DNA of 64,000 nucleotides from Psychrobacter aquimaris (GTDB lineage Bacteria > Pseudomonadota > Gammaproteobacteria > Pseudomonadales > Moraxellaceae). The notes under the pieces were generated by a model, which worked only from the letters and a program-made list of their open reading frames with translations, made no database searches and was not told the origin of the DNA. The position numbers and the translations under genes are program-made. The DNA is taken from positions 124,001-188,000 of the forward strand of contig NZ_JABASR010000004.1 in NCBI RefSeq assembly GCF_016107525.1. Reading direction: 5' to 3'. Of this stretch, positions 47,159 to 57,460 are shown in pieces (within the stretch, counting starts at the first letter, position 1; the number at the start of each line of letters is the position of its first letter).

Positions 47159-48292
47159 ATGACTTACTCGATTTTTTCTCAAACGCCAAACAATGCGCTA
47201 AAAGAGCCGATGTTCTTTGGTCAGCCAGTCAACGTGGCGCGCTATGACCAACAAAAGCACCCGATCTTTGAGCAATTGATTGAAAAGCAGCTATCGTTCT
47301 TTTGGCGTCCAGAAGAAGTCGATGTGTCACGTGACCGTATCGACTTTAGTAACCTGTCCTCGCATGAGCAGCATATATTTTTGAGCAACCTCAAGTATCA
47401 GACCCTACTTGACTCGATCCAAGGTCGTAGTCCAAACGTGGTACTACTGCCACTGGTGTCTATCCCTGAGCTTGAGACGTGGATTGAGACATGGTCGTTC
47501 TCTGAGACTATCCACTCGCGCAGCTATACGCATATCATTCGTAATATCGTCAATGACCCAAATATTATCTTTGATGACATTATGCAAAACGAGCACATCT
47601 TAGGCCGTGCCTCTGATATCGCCCAGTACTATGATGAGCTGTATCGCAACTCACAACTATATAGCTTGTACGGTCCAGGTACGCACAACATCAATGGCGA
47701 GCAAGTGACCGTTGATTTGAGATCATTGAAAAAGCAGATGTACCTATGCATCATGGCGGTCAATGTCCTAGAGGCCATTCGTTTTTACGTATCATTTGCT
47801 TGCTCGTTTGCGTTTGCTGAGCGCAAACTAATGGAAGGTAATGCCAAAATTATCAAGCTAATCGCTCGTGATGAAGCCCTGCATTTGACTGGTACTCAGC
47901 ACATGCTTAACCTCATGCGTAATGGTCGTGACGATCCAGAGATGGTCGAAATTGCCGCAGAGTGTTTTGATGAAAGCGTTGAAATCTTCCGCAAGGCTGC
48001 TGAACAAGAAAAAGAATGGGCAGGCTATCTGTTCAAAGACGGTTCGATGATTGGATTGAACAAAGACATCCTTTGCCAATATATCGAATACATCACCAAC
48101 TTGCGTATGGAAGCAGTCGGCTTGCCAGCAGTATTCCCGAAATCAAAATCAAATCCGATTCCGTGGATTAATACGTGGTTGTCCTCTGATAACGTGCAAG
48201 TTGCGCCGCAAGAAACCGAGATTAGCTCATATTTGGTTGGTCAGATTGACTCTGATCTCTCAGACAGTGATTTTGATGACTTTGAACTGTAA
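47159..48292 (+). CDS. nrdB: Class Ia ribonucleoside-diphosphate reductase, beta subunit
   Basis: NrdB holds the diiron-tyrosyl radical that starts NrdA catalysis. The 377-residue protein has the expected ferritin-like helices: [27 protein letters not shown] region (Glu and His ligands followed by the radical Tyr), [18 protein letters not shown] and [17 protein letters not shown] (Glu and His ligands). The C-terminal tail ends in DSDFDDFEL, the acidic segment that docks on NrdA. It lies about 100 nt after the 123-residue gene and is followed by the yfaE-type ferredoxin gene. Confidence 0.96.
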   Translation: MTYSIFSQTPNNALKEPMFFGQPVNVARYDQQKHPIFEQLIEKQLSFFWRPEEVDVSRDRIDFSNLSSHEQHIFLSNLKYQTLLDSIQGRSPNVVLLPLVSIPELETWIETWSFSETIHSRSYTHIIRNIVNDPNIIFDDIMQNEHILGRASDIAQYYDELYRNSQLYSLYGPGTHNINGEQVTVDLRSLKKQMYLCIMAVNVLEAIRFYVSFACSFAFAERKLMEGNAKIIKLIARDEALHLTGTQHMLNLMRNGRDDPEMVEIAAECFDESVEIFRKAAEQEKEWAGYLFKDGSMIGLNKDILCQYIEYITNLRMEAVGLPAVFPKSKSNPIPWINTWLSSDNVQVAPQETEISSYLVGQIDSDLSDSDFDDFEL

Positions 48293-48400
48293 AGGCTTTG
48301 ATTTATAAAATTTTGGGCTATAAATGTTTTGAGCGGTAATCGTTTTGTGGGCTAATAGCAGGGATAGCAATAGCACAGCCATATCCCAATAGGATTAACG

Positions 48401-48667
48401 ATGACTTGGGTAATGACCAGTAAAAAGCAGTTCTATCTACATGATGACGAGAGTCTACTGGATGGACTGCTACGCACAGGGCATGATGTGAACTATCAAT
48501 GCCGCGAGGGCTACTGTGGTAGCTGCCGAGTCAAGCGCATTGCCAGCTCACATACGGTCGACTATCCGTTTGACCCGCTCGCTATGATTGAGGACGACGA
48601 GATCCTACCCTGCTGTTGCCGTGTGCGAGGGGTCATCTACATCAATCACGAGCCTACTATAGAGTAA
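48401..48667 (+). CDS. yfaE: 2Fe-2S ferredoxin (YfaE-like)
   Basis: An 88-residue plant-type ferredoxin with the cluster cysteines in CREGYCGSCR and a fourth in ILPCCCRV. YfaE in E. coli maintains or repairs the NrdB diiron cofactor by supplying electrons, and the gene follows nrdB in the same order here. The ATG at 48401 is preceded by TAGGATT. A strong terminator follows at 48695-48729, closing the nrd operon. Confidence 0.92.
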   Translation: MTWVMTSKKQFYLHDDESLLDGLLRTGHDVNYQCREGYCGSCRVKRIASSHTVDYPFDPLAMIEDDEILPCCCRVRGVIYINHEPTIE

Positions 48668-48694
48668 TACTAGCAAGAGTAGAGCTAAAGAAAC

Positions 48695-48729
48695 AAAAAG
48701 CGCGTTATCTTTAAGATAACGCGCTTTTT
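48695..48729. terminator. Bidirectional intrinsic terminator after yfaE
   Basis: Perfect 16-bp arms at 48695-48710 and 48714-48729 with a 3-nt loop and A/T runs. It serves the nrd operon and the convergent protease gene. Confidence 0.92.
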
Positions 48730-48772
48730 TACTATCTATAAACCGTTAAAACCATTTTGATTAAGCTTAGCG

Positions 48773-50101
48773 CTATAAAGGTGCGCCATCTCTTTCAAAC
48801 AACTGCAACAGCTCTTCACGCATACGGTCACGCTCGGCTTCTGACATCATCGGCACTTCTTGTCTTTCACCTTGTAGGCTTGGATCTTCCATACTGCCAA
48901 GCGTTTCATCGTGAATCACGACAGGGCGCGCCATTGGCTCTTGCGCTGGACGTTCTTCTAGCAGTATTTTGACTTGGGCATTTTTGCCACGGCGTAATAT
49001 TTGCGCATTAAGCGTGGTATTCGGTGCTTTACGAGCGACATACTGAATCAAGGTATTGGCATCTGTCATCTCAATGCCGTCAATCGTCAAAATAATATCA
49101 CCGATACGCAGACCACTTTTAGCAGCAGGACTCTTAGGTATGACGTTAAGTACTTCTACCCCAGTTGAGGTTTCAAGCTGTGTTGGGTCACGTAATTGTG
49201 ACTGTATCTCAATCCCCAACCAACCACGGCTCACCTTACCATCTTTGATAATAGCATTCATCACTTGCTCAACGATAGCGGTAGGGATGGCAAAACCAAT
49301 GCCCATAGAGCCACCAGAACGTGAGTAAATAGCTGTATTAATACCAATCAACTCACCATGAGCATCAACGAGTGCGCCGCCTGAGTTACCTGGATTGATA
49401 GCCGCATCGGTCTGGATAAAATCTTCAAACTTATTGACCCCAAGCCCAGTACGTCCTGTCGCTGAGATAATCCCTTGCGTTACTGTTTGGCCGACACCGA
49501 ATGGATTACCAATCGCTAATGCGACATCCCCCACTTTAATAGGTTCTTTACGGAAGCCAAGTGGCGTCAGACCCGTCATATCTACTTTAATCACCGCCAA
49601 ATCACTGTCTGGATCTGTGCCAACGATTCTAGCTCGGCTCTTGCGACCATCATTAAAAGCGACCGTAATTTCATCGGCTTTTTCGATCACATGGGCGTTG
49701 GTCACGATATAACCATCTTCTGAGACAATCACCCCGGAGCCTAAATTGGTATTGCCCTGATCTTCTGATGGTGCACCATGGTACTCAAAAAAGCGGCGCA
49801 ACATGGGATCATTCATATAAGGATGCTCTGCCATCGTTTGCGTGGTGTAGATATTCACGACGGATTGTGAGGCGCGAGCAACCGCATTATGATAAGAAGA
49901 AATCGGTGCGGGTGTATCGGAAACAGGTGCCGACGCTTGCTGCTCCGCAGGCGTGGTTCTGGGCGGCTCCCATGCCTGCTCTGATGCCTTATTCATACTC
50001 ACAAACAACCAGATAAATGCGGCAATCACTATTAGCAATAAGACCCAAGGCAACCATTTTAGTAAAGACGCCTTGCTGCTGGTATTCCGAGATGACGACA
50101 T
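48773..50101 (-). CDS. Membrane-anchored trypsin-like serine protease with one PDZ domain (DegS/HtrA family)
   Basis: The 442-residue protein has an N-terminal membrane anchor (about residues 13-35) and a periplasmic protease domain. The triad is seen in VTNAHVIEKAD (His), DSDLAVIKVD (Asp) and GNSGGALVD (Ser), near residues 135-240. One PDZ domain follows (about 275-375), and a Glu/Arg-rich C-terminal extension of some 60 residues is not typical of E. coli DegS. A single anchor and single PDZ suggest a DegS/AlgW-like regulator of envelope-stress sigma signalling. A periplasmic quality-control role is the alternative. Convergent with yfaE. Confidence 0.88.
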   Translation of the reverse strand: MSSSRNTSSKASLLKWLPWVLLLIVIAAFIWLFVSMNKASEQAWEPPRTTPAEQQASAPVSDTPAPISSYHNAVARASQSVVNIYTTQTMAEHPYMNDPMLRRFFEYHGAPSEDQGNTNLGSGVIVSEDGYIVTNAHVIEKADEITVAFNDGRKSRARIVGTDPDSDLAVIKVDMTGLTPLGFRKEPIKVGDVALAIGNPFGVGQTVTQGIISATGRTGLGVNKFEDFIQTDAAINPGNSGGALVDAHGELIGINTAIYSRSGGSMGIGFAIPTAIVEQVMNAIIKDGKVSRGWLGIEIQSQLRDPTQLETSTGVEVLNVIPKSPAAKSGLRIGDIILTIDGIEMTDANTLIQYVARKAPNTTLNAQILRRGKNAQVKILLEERPAQEPMARPVVIHDETLGSMEDPSLQGERQEVPMMSEAERDRMREELLQLFERDGAPL

Positions 50102-50415
50102 ATAAACCTCTATAAATTTGATACAAACAGACGAAGATAAGTAAGGTGAGAAGCGTGTTGTATATTAGGACGCATTGAGCAGCATTTATTAACCGTTAAC
50201 ATCTGAACAAATAGCTATTATTGCTCACTATCTATGCCGCAAGTTCACGTATGTAAATTATAACCGCCAATACTACCCAGTTGTAACGTATCGTGTACCA
50301 TTTCAGTGAGTAGGATTGTCTATCCTACTATAGCCACATGTTAAAATACTCATTATCAAAACCCATGTCTTAGCTATAAATGCTTGAAACACTGAAACAA
50401 TTATAAAGGAATACC
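50102..50415. other. 314-nt divergent spacer
   Basis: This spacer lies between the protease and Nif3-family gene starts and presumably holds both promoters. Nothing else was recognised. Confidence 0.5.
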
Positions 50416-51249
50416 ATGACCACACACAATATCTCAATCGATCCCTCAAACACCGCTATTACCGTCCAAGCGCTAACCACATTCTGTGATGATTACTTAT
50501 TAGCAGATGCTTTTAAAGATTATGCCCCTAATGGTTTACAAGTAGACGGTGGTCAACCTATCAAGCGAATCGTCACTGGTGTGACAGCTTGTGAGGCATT
50601 GATCGATGCGGCTATTGCTGACAATGCAGACGCCATTATGGTGCATCATGGTTATTTTTGGAAAGGCGAACCTGCACCCATTACGGGTATGAAAGGCCAG
50701 CGTATTCGTAAACTCATGCAGCATGGCATCTCTTTGATTGGCTATCACCTGCCACTCGATGCCCATCCTATCATTGGTAACAATGCCAAACTGGCTGACG
50801 CATTAAATATGACCATTATCGGCGCTTTATATCCTAGTGAATCGCATCCCGTTGGTAATATCGCCACTTGTACCCCGCAGAGTGCTCAAAGCCTTATTAC
50901 TCATATTACTCAGGCACTAGGACGATTACCATTACATATTTCTGCCAATTATAGCGCACCGAATAGTACAAACGCTAATATCGATAATAACAGACTTATC
51001 GAACACGTGGGCATTTGTACGGGTGGCGCACAAGATATGATTGAACAAGCCGCATTGATGGGCTGTGACGCCTTTATCTCTGGCGAAATATCAGAACGTA
51101 CCACACATATTGCTCGTGAGCTGGGCATTGACTATTTCGCTTGCGGACATCACGCGACAGAACGTGGCGGTATTCAAGCACTCGGCAACATAGTCTCTCA
51201 AACATTTGGCATACCAGTAACTTTCGTAGATATTGATAACCCTGCTTAA
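50416..51249 (+). CDS. Nif3-like dinuclear metal center protein (YbgI/DUF34 family)
   Basis: The 277-residue protein shows the metal-binding features of the family: MVHHGYFWKG (two His), GYHLPLDAHP (His/Asp) near residue 110-120, and C-terminal YFACGHHATERGGIQALG. Family members form hexameric rings with two metals per active site. A general role in metal handling or as a GTP cyclohydrolase type I-like hydrolase has been suggested, without a settled reaction. The ATG at 50416 has an AAAGGA site. A weak hairpin at 51303-51330 follows. Confidence 0.9.
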   Translation: MTTHNISIDPSNTAITVQALTTFCDDYLLADAFKDYAPNGLQVDGGQPIKRIVTGVTACEALIDAAIADNADAIMVHHGYFWKGEPAPITGMKGQRIRKLMQHGISLIGYHLPLDAHPIIGNNAKLADALNMTIIGALYPSESHPVGNIATCTPQSAQSLITHITQALGRLPLHISANYSAPNSTNANIDNNRLIEHVGICTGGAQDMIEQAALMGCDAFISGEISERTTHIARELGIDYFACGHHATERGGIQALGNIVSQTFGIPVTFVDIDNPA

Positions 51250-52298
51250 ACAATACCCTCAACTCTGATGACCACTATCTAACTTGTGAATGAATGTCAG
51301 AAAATAAGGCTAATAACAATCAGCCTTATTACCCAAAATCGATGTTTTTTGCTGTTTTAATTTTCATCGGTCTATCAGTAACAAAGCTATTTTTAACCGT
51401 CTATAGCCCAATTGTTAAGTTTTATCGCTAATTTCTTAACCACACTTGAATAATCCAAGGAATATCCGCATATTACTACCCGAAGAAAGAATGTCTTGTC
51501 ATGAGGCTTCCCATTTATTACAGCTTCCGGTTATGGTACTTAAATGAGTATAACCCTTTAAAATTTCACTATGTTATATAGCTATCGACGTTGTATAGAT
51601 AGTGAGGCTTTAGGTGGTTCACCAGTAGATACACTGTGCATGATATATTTTCAGCAGCACGGTATGTCTTAATTTGAGTATCGCGATACTTGATGAGTAA
51701 CCGCTAACTAATAGAATATTAGCGTAAATTTTCTATTAGTTTTTTTATTAATAATGAAAATAGCGACTTGCTTGCCTTTATTGCTGGACAAAAATATTAA
51801 TCACTATTGACTCTATTACCAATAATTTAAAGCGTCACTGGTCATTAATATGAGCGTGGAAAAACTGAGTGCTTGAGCGCCCCGTTCACTCTACGTTTTT
51901 TGTCTCAATAACTTAGTTCATGACCTTACCTATGTTTAATATATAGTTGTTTTATTCTTAGCCCTATCTATTCATCGATGAAGGAATCATCCGATTTATA
52001 TCCTTCGCGGTTTTGTGCGTTCATAATTTTTATATTGACACTTTATATCAATATTTTGAGAGATCTCTTAGTCCTCATACGTGATACGCCAATAGATAAA
52101 TAGCTAATTAAAAAACTGCACGGCTACATTTGATAAAACATTCATTAGCGGCACTATTATTGAGCAGGGTGACGACGCACTTATCCTATGAGGAAGTGCG
52201 CTGTTATCTAAAATGTAATATCGATGTATGACTATTTTATAAGCATACATTCACAAGCATTTTACGGTAAGCAGGATGGCTAAAATCAGGAGACATCC
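51250..52298. other. About 1.05-kb gene-free region
   Basis: No open frame above background was found on either strand. It contains a weak hairpin (AATAAGGCT at 51303-51311 with AGCCTTATT at 51322-51330) and a terminator-like hairpin with a T-run at 51708-51748. It ends in the ribosome site of the lytic transglycosylase gene. A small RNA is possible. Confidence 0.5.
51708..51748 (+). terminator. Orphan intrinsic terminator in a gene-free region
   Basis: Arms CTAATAGAA (51708-51716) and TTCTATTAG (51731-51739) are followed by seven T residues. It lies about 450 nt after the Nif3-family gene, too far to be its simple terminator. Confidence 0.55.
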
Positions 52299-53507
52299 AT
52301 GCAGCGTATTACTTATCGTGTGAAAGTATCTGCGCAAGGGGCCAAACGCCGTATTTCTTATTTACTGCGTCCATCTAAACGCCTACTGAACACTAAAAGT
52401 AACATCGTTTCATCCGTTACCCCAACGACATCAAGTCGTTTTTCTAGAACTAAAAAGCTCGCGCAAGTTTCTAGTATTGCCCTTCTCTCTTTACCTGCTG
52501 AGAGTCTGACGACGATGAGTGCACCGGTGCCAGCCTATGCTAATGTCATGCTGGAAAGCACATTAACCATCGCTGCCGTCCCGGGTGACAGTACTTATTT
52601 CGCGACTGATGGTTTTCAACACGGCTTTGGTTTTGATCTGGTACGTACGTATGCTGACGAGCTTGGCGTCGATATCGATCTAAAAGCTTATGCCAATGAA
52701 GAAGCGGCATTAAAAGCAGTAAGATCAGGTAGCGCTGATATGGCGTTGACCACTGCCAGCACCAAACTCAAAAGCCAGTTGAACCTATCGTCTGTTAATG
52801 TCAGCTGTGGTTATGATGCCAGTTTGACAAAAAATGGTCTGCACCCAAAAGTTAGCTGGACATTTAGCTCACCCAATGATCCATTATCACAAAAAGCCAG
52901 TTACTTTTTATGTGATAGTATCAAGCTTCAAAACACGCAAAAGCTGGCTGCCTTTTATAATCAAAACTTGCTAAAAGATGCCTATAGCCAAGATCACTTC
53001 CAAAAAACTCTGACCGAAAAATTGCCTGATTATCAATCTTCTTTCGAAGAGCAAGCGCGCAATTACAATCATGACTGGGAATTATTGGTGGCCATGGGTT
53101 ATCAAGAATCACACCTCGATGCCAATGCCGTATCGCCAACTGGTGTGCGTGGTCTCATGATGTTGACCAACAATACAGCAAAAGCCATGGGCGTCTCAGA
53201 TCGCGTCGATCCCTATCAAAGTATCGGCGGCGGCGCGCGTTATTTAGAGCAAATGAAAGATGACTTTTCTGATGTGCCAAAGACAGATCGTATTTGGTTT
53301 GCACTTGCTGGTTATAACATGGGACCAAATGCAGTGAAAAGCATTCAGCGTAAATTAAGAAATCAGGGTATTGATGATAAAAGCTGGGCGAACGTTTATG
53401 CTTACTTAGCCGACAATAAAGCGTCCAATAGCCGATACGGGCAAGCGATGCATTATGTTAGCAACATCAGAAGTTATCTTGAAACCATCAAAACTCAAAC
53501 TGTCTAA
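52299..53507 (+). CDS. MltF-like transglycosylase with reduced SBP domain and SLT domain
   Basis: The 402-residue protein has a long basic N-terminus, a hydrophobic signal-like segment (about residues 58-85, ending PAYAN) and a shortened periplasmic-binding-protein type 3 domain (TYFATDGFQHGFGFDLVRTYADELG, about 100-150). The C-terminal SLT lytic transglycosylase domain has the catalytic Glu in VAMGYQESHLDANAVSPTGVRGLM and the LAGYNMGPNAV motif. MltF cleaves peptidoglycan glycan strands, with the SBP domain regulating it. At 402 residues it is much shorter than E. coli MltF (about 518). The ATG at 52299 has an AGGAG site. A terminator follows. Confidence 0.88.
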   Translation: MQRITYRVKVSAQGAKRRISYLLRPSKRLLNTKSNIVSSVTPTTSSRFSRTKKLAQVSSIALLSLPAESLTTMSAPVPAYANVMLESTLTIAAVPGDSTYFATDGFQHGFGFDLVRTYADELGVDIDLKAYANEEAALKAVRSGSADMALTTASTKLKSQLNLSSVNVSCGYDASLTKNGLHPKVSWTFSSPNDPLSQKASYFLCDSIKLQNTQKLAAFYNQNLLKDAYSQDHFQKTLTEKLPDYQSSFEEQARNYNHDWELLVAMGYQESHLDANAVSPTGVRGLMMLTNNTAKAMGVSDRVDPYQSIGGGARYLEQMKDDFSDVPKTDRIWFALAGYNMGPNAVKSIQRKLRNQGIDDKSWANVYAYLADNKASNSRYGQAMHYVSNIRSYLETIKTQTV

Positions 53508-53551
53508 TTAACAAATATTATTTGATATTTTGAAAATTAAATTTTACAGAT

Positions 53552-53585
53552 AAAAAAAGCTGCTCTTTATAAGAGCAGCTTTTTT
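53552..53585. terminator. Bidirectional intrinsic terminator
   Basis: AAAAAGCTGCTCTT pairs with AAGAGCAGCTTTTT around a 3-nt loop, with A and T runs. It separates the two convergent transglycosylase genes. Confidence 0.92.
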
Positions 53586-53646
53586 GTGGGGTATGATTTA
53601 TCGAAACAATATCTATTTGGATATTAGTCTAATAATCAACTTTTCA

Positions 53647-56646
53647 TTAGCGATTAGGTACGGTGAGGCGCTGACCGCGCTGTAACATCGTATCCGCTGC
53701 AATATTATTCATCTCAGCCAACTCTTGCGTAGAGACGCCATATTTACGCGCTAAACCAATTAAACTGTCTCCTGATCCAACAGTATAGCTGACCGTAAGC
53801 TTTGGTACTTTAAGCGTTTGTCCACGCTGTAACTGGGCATTGGTCGCGAGATCGTTGGTTGCCGCCAAGTCGTCTATCGAAACACCAAATTGACGTGCTA
53901 GAGCAATCAAACCATCACCTGATTGAACTTTATAGTTCTCAGTGTTGCCCAATTTTTTACCACTACTTGCTGTGCTAGTCGTGGCAGTGCTACTAGCCGA
54001 ACTACTGCTTTGTTTATTACTACTAGAGGTCGCTGTAACGCTACCACTGGCAGGAATCGTAATCGTACGACCGAGTATCAAATTAGAGTTGGTTTTCAAG
54101 TTATTCGCTGTTGCCAAGTCACTAAGTCCAATATTATAACGTTGAGCCACACCTGTTAACGTATCACCTGACTTTACTTTATAACTGATGGTTTTGTCGT
54201 TTAGCTGACGATCAACCAGTGCTTTAGAAACTGGTACTTTGATGGTCTGACCACGTTGTAAGCGTGCTTTTGCATCAAAGTTGCTATTCACCGCCGCAAG
54301 CTCTGCTGGACTAATACCCACGCTATTGGCAATGCCAATTAAAGTGTCGCCAGATTTAACTTTATAGTTGGTGGTCGCCACGGAGCTTGTGCTACTGGCA
54401 CTGCTACTAGAGCTTGAGGTGCTTGCTGCATCAAAATCGACATTGGCAGGCACTTTTAGAGTTTGGCCAACATATAGTGAGCTTGTAGTGCCCATGTTAT
54501 TGAGACTCGCCAATGTATCAGTTGAAACATTGAACTGACGTGCGAGAGCAATCAAACCATCGCCCGCTTTTACCTTATAGTTTTTAGTCGCAGTCGATGA
54601 TTTCTTCGGCTTGGTTGAAGGAGCAGCAGGCGTGGTCGCTGGCGCAGTTACTTTACCTGGTATCAACCATAGCTTTTGACCACGTAGTAAATCTGCTCTA
54701 CTGCTCAAATTATTGTAGGTTGCTAACTGAGTCACCGATAAACCAAAGCGATTAGCAGTACCAATCAGCGTATCACCGCTTTGTACTACATAGCTGTCTG
54801 GTTGGCTTGCTGCGGCGTTGTTAGCTGTGCTCAACGGTTCGATGGTTTTCGCATTGTATAAGTATAAGGTACTGCCTGATAGCAGCTTAGAGCTGGCATC
54901 TATTTGATTCCATTCTGCGATATCGCGCCAGCTGACACCAGCACGACTAGCGATATTAGACAAGGTATCGCCACGCTTGACGGTATAAGTTGTACGTGCA
55001 CCTTGAGGTTTTGGTTTGCTTACTGATGTTTTTGCAAAGCTAAGTTTTTTCTCTTCGCCACTGGCTTCTAGAATAGATTGCTGTGTCTGTACTGCTGATA
55101 GATTAATATTGCCATCAGCATTGACTACGTTGGTTTCAGGTGTGTTGCTGCGAATTTGATTGGCAATAAAATCACGTTCTTCTTTGCTTAATGGTGGTTC
55201 TTGGACAATCGTATTGTTCTGTGTGATTTGCGCCGAAGTGGTCGGTAGACTGTTGCTGCTTTTTAGCTCAGCATTGATCTTGTTGGTTTCTGCCGTACTC
55301 AATGGTGGCTCAGTGCGCACCGAGGCATTACTGCTGTAAACAGAACTGCTAGTAGGTGTGGCTGACGGTGATATATAACTGGTCGTTTGCTGCGGCACGC
55401 TAGCGCTTGCTGCGTAATCAGCCAATGCACTACCAGTCGATGGCAGTGAAGAGCCGGTATAAGGTTTGCTATTATAGCTTGGCGTTGTGCTCGTGCTACT
55501 TGGTGTGCTCGTATTGCTCGATGCAAGTATATTGCCCGTACCATTGCCTCTCAATGAGCTTAATTTGGCATCGGCATTAAGACTAACATCATTAGGAATG
55601 ATAATACGCTGAGGGCCCGAAGAATCAACACGTCCTGAGGTTAATGCGGTATTTAACCTTTCTAATTCGTCGTAACTAACGCCTGTCATTTGTGCGACTT
55701 CAGCTAAGCTAACACCATAATTCACTGGCACACTACGGAAATGCTGACGGTTGGCAATAGCAGGCAAGTAGACACCATATTGCTCAGGCTTAGCAACGAT
55801 TTCAGCAACTGCCAAAAAGCGCGGCACATAGTTCATGGTTTCAGTAGGCAGTCTAAGTGACCAATAATCTGTTGGCAGTCCGCGCGCAGCATTGGCATCG
55901 ATGGCCTTTTGTACACGACCAGGACCCGCATTATAAGCAGCCAATGCCAGCTCCCAACTTCCGAACTGATTGTGCAGCGCCGTCAAAAAGTCGTAAGCAG
56001 CGCGCGTTGATTCGATGACATCACGTCGACCGTCATAGGTACCGCTTTGGTTCAAACCATAGATACGACCCGTACTTGGAATAAACTGCCACAAGCCTGC
56101 TGCTGCTGCACTACTGGTACCACTTGGATCGTAAGAGCTCTCAATGACTGGCAACAAAGCCAGCTCTGTTGGAATATTACGACGCTCAGCTTCTCGTACC
56201 GTGTGATAGATATAGCGACTGGCACGTGCTGTCAAACGGTTTAAATAGTCTTGGCGACTGGTAAACCAGCTTTTTTGCCCTTCGATACGCTGATTGTAAG
56301 TCGGCTGACCGCCATTCATACGATAACCCGCACGCAAGCGATTCCATAAATCACCATACTGCTGAATAGCAAGTTTGTTGCCTTCTACCATTGTCATGTC
56401 AGTGGCTTCGAGTAAATCAGCTAACTCATCCAAACTCTCCGCATCCAAATATGCCGTTGAATAGTCCGTACTGCTGCTTGATGTAGGCGCTTTATTGGCG
56501 GGACGTTTGGTAATGACAGATGAGCTATTGGTCGCACCCTTTTTTACCGTTGACGTATTGCTACAAGCACTGATAAGTAGAGTTGATACCGCAAGCGTCA
56601 ATGGCAACGCAATAAACGAGCGAGATTTTGATAGCACAGTAGACAT
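53647..56646 (-). CDS. mltD: MltD-like lytic transglycosylase with seven LysM domains
   Basis: The 999-residue secreted protein begins with a lipoprotein-like signal (TLLISACSN, Cys28). The SLT domain has its catalytic Glu in LLPVIESSYDPSGTSSAAAAGLWQF (near residue 168) and LALAAYNAGPGRV. After a degenerate LysM-like segment (about 305-350) and a Ser/Thr-rich disordered stretch come seven clear LysM repeats (from about residue 553 to the end, each with an xYxVxxGDxL start and an LxxGQxLxVP-type end). E. coli MltD has two LysMs in 452 residues. LysM repeats bind peptidoglycan. An ATG at 56646 gives this start. Confidence 0.92.
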   Translation of the reverse strand: MSTVLSKSRSFIALPLTLAVSTLLISACSNTSTVKKGATNSSSVITKRPANKAPTSSSSTDYSTAYLDAESLDELADLLEATDMTMVEGNKLAIQQYGDLWNRLRAGYRMNGGQPTYNQRIEGQKSWFTSRQDYLNRLTARASRYIYHTVREAERRNIPTELALLPVIESSYDPSGTSSAAAAGLWQFIPSTGRIYGLNQSGTYDGRRDVIESTRAAYDFLTALHNQFGSWELALAAYNAGPGRVQKAIDANAARGLPTDYWSLRLPTETMNYVPRFLAVAEIVAKPEQYGVYLPAIANRQHFRSVPVNYGVSLAEVAQMTGVSYDELERLNTALTSGRVDSSGPQRIIIPNDVSLNADAKLSSLRGNGTGNILASSNTSTPSSTSTTPSYNSKPYTGSSLPSTGSALADYAASASVPQQTTSYISPSATPTSSSVYSSNASVRTEPPLSTAETNKINAELKSSNSLPTTSAQITQNNTIVQEPPLSKEERDFIANQIRSNTPETNVVNADGNINLSAVQTQQSILEASGEEKKLSFAKTSVSKPKPQGARTTYTVKRGDTLSNIASRAGVSWRDIAEWNQIDASSKLLSGSTLYLYNAKTIEPLSTANNAAASQPDSYVVQSGDTLIGTANRFGLSVTQLATYNNLSSRADLLRGQKLWLIPGKVTAPATTPAAPSTKPKKSSTATKNYKVKAGDGLIALARQFNVSTDTLASLNNMGTTSSLYVGQTLKVPANVDFDAASTSSSSSSASSTSSVATTNYKVKSGDTLIGIANSVGISPAELAAVNSNFDAKARLQRGQTIKVPVSKALVDRQLNDKTISYKVKSGDTLTGVAQRYNIGLSDLATANNLKTNSNLILGRTITIPASGSVTATSSSNKQSSSSASSTATTSTASSGKKLGNTENYKVQSGDGLIALARQFGVSIDDLAATNDLATNAQLQRGQTLKVPKLTVSYTVGSGDSLIGLARKYGVSTQELAEMNNIAADTMLQRGQRLTVPNR

Positions 56647-56965
56647 GATATTGGAAGTTTCCTAACGACAGAAAGTGATAAGATAAAGTTACTTGCTAGT
56701 ATAGTATGCAATGTGAAGCAAAGACCAGCCTAATATAAAAAGATAATCACCATAAGTTGAGTCCATTTTTAGACCACTCACCGGAGGCAATCAATCATTT
56801 TAATGGTCGACATTATGAATCGGTATAGCTATTTATGATGGAGTATTTTGTTTTCGGATAGTCTCTTGGGGTTACTATCCTTTTTGATTATCCAAGGATA
56901 AATACATTTTTCAATCAACGCCTAATTGCTGACTAGCTGATGCTTAATGAATATTTAATTAACGG
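56647..56965. other. 319-nt spacer, no gene seen
   Basis: This spacer should hold the promoter of the MltD-like gene. No gene or RNA was recognised. Confidence 0.4.
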
Positions 56966-57460
56966 TTAATTAATCGTTACTTGTGATACGGCACGTAGTA
57001 GCACCGCATTACCAGTCGATAACGTCAATGTCACTCTTGACGTGGTGACAAATGAGACATTTCTCCCATCTTTTACCCAGCTCTCATTGGTCGTCACATT
57101 TGCTTTGGCCTGATCGCCCGTAATGACGATATTGTCGACAGAAATATCATAACGATAATTAGAGGTATTATTCCAGCTGTTTTGCAGCAACTTTAAATAA
57201 GCATCTTTATCTAAGCTGGTAGACTTACCTTTTCTAGACATTGAAATCAGTGCATCGTCAGAGACAAGACGAGCGACCTGATTGACATTTTGGCTATTTG
57301 CTGCTGACTTCATTGCGGCTGCATAATTTTGTACCAAAGCTTCGGTCATGGTTGCCGCTTGCGCACTGATACTCACAGTACTTGCAACGGTCATTACCGC
57401 CGCTACGCTGGCACTTTTTACCAATAGTGCCAAAAGCCCTTTTCCCCATAATCGTTTCAT
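56966..57460 (-). CDS. Secreted NTF2-like protein, 164 residues
   Basis: The ATG at 57460 (MKRLWGK) follows an AAGGA site, and an upstream in-frame ATG would add a poly-Thr leader with no support. A Sec signal peptide ends near VSISAQAAT. The mature part has the pattern of NTF2/SnoaL-like domains: an initial helix pair (VQNYAAAMKSAANSQNVNQVARLVSDDALI), then strands (YRYDISVDNIVITGDQAKANVTTNESW, VSFVTTSRVTLTLSTGNAVLL). It is probably a periplasmic or outer-membrane-associated soluble protein. Function is unknown. Confidence 0.72.
   Translation of the reverse strand: MKRLWGKGLLALLVKSASVAAVMTVASTVSISAQAATMTEALVQNYAAAMKSAANSQNVNQVARLVSDDALISMSRKGKSTSLDKDAYLKLLQNSWNNTSNYRYDISVDNIVITGDQAKANVTTNESWVKDGRNVSFVTTSRVTLTLSTGNAVLLRAVSQVTIN

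Noticed and set aside
53647..55000. Regularly spaced repeats that could suggest a CRISPR or minisatellite
   Set aside because: They are LysM-coding repeats, divergent at DNA level and in one open frame.
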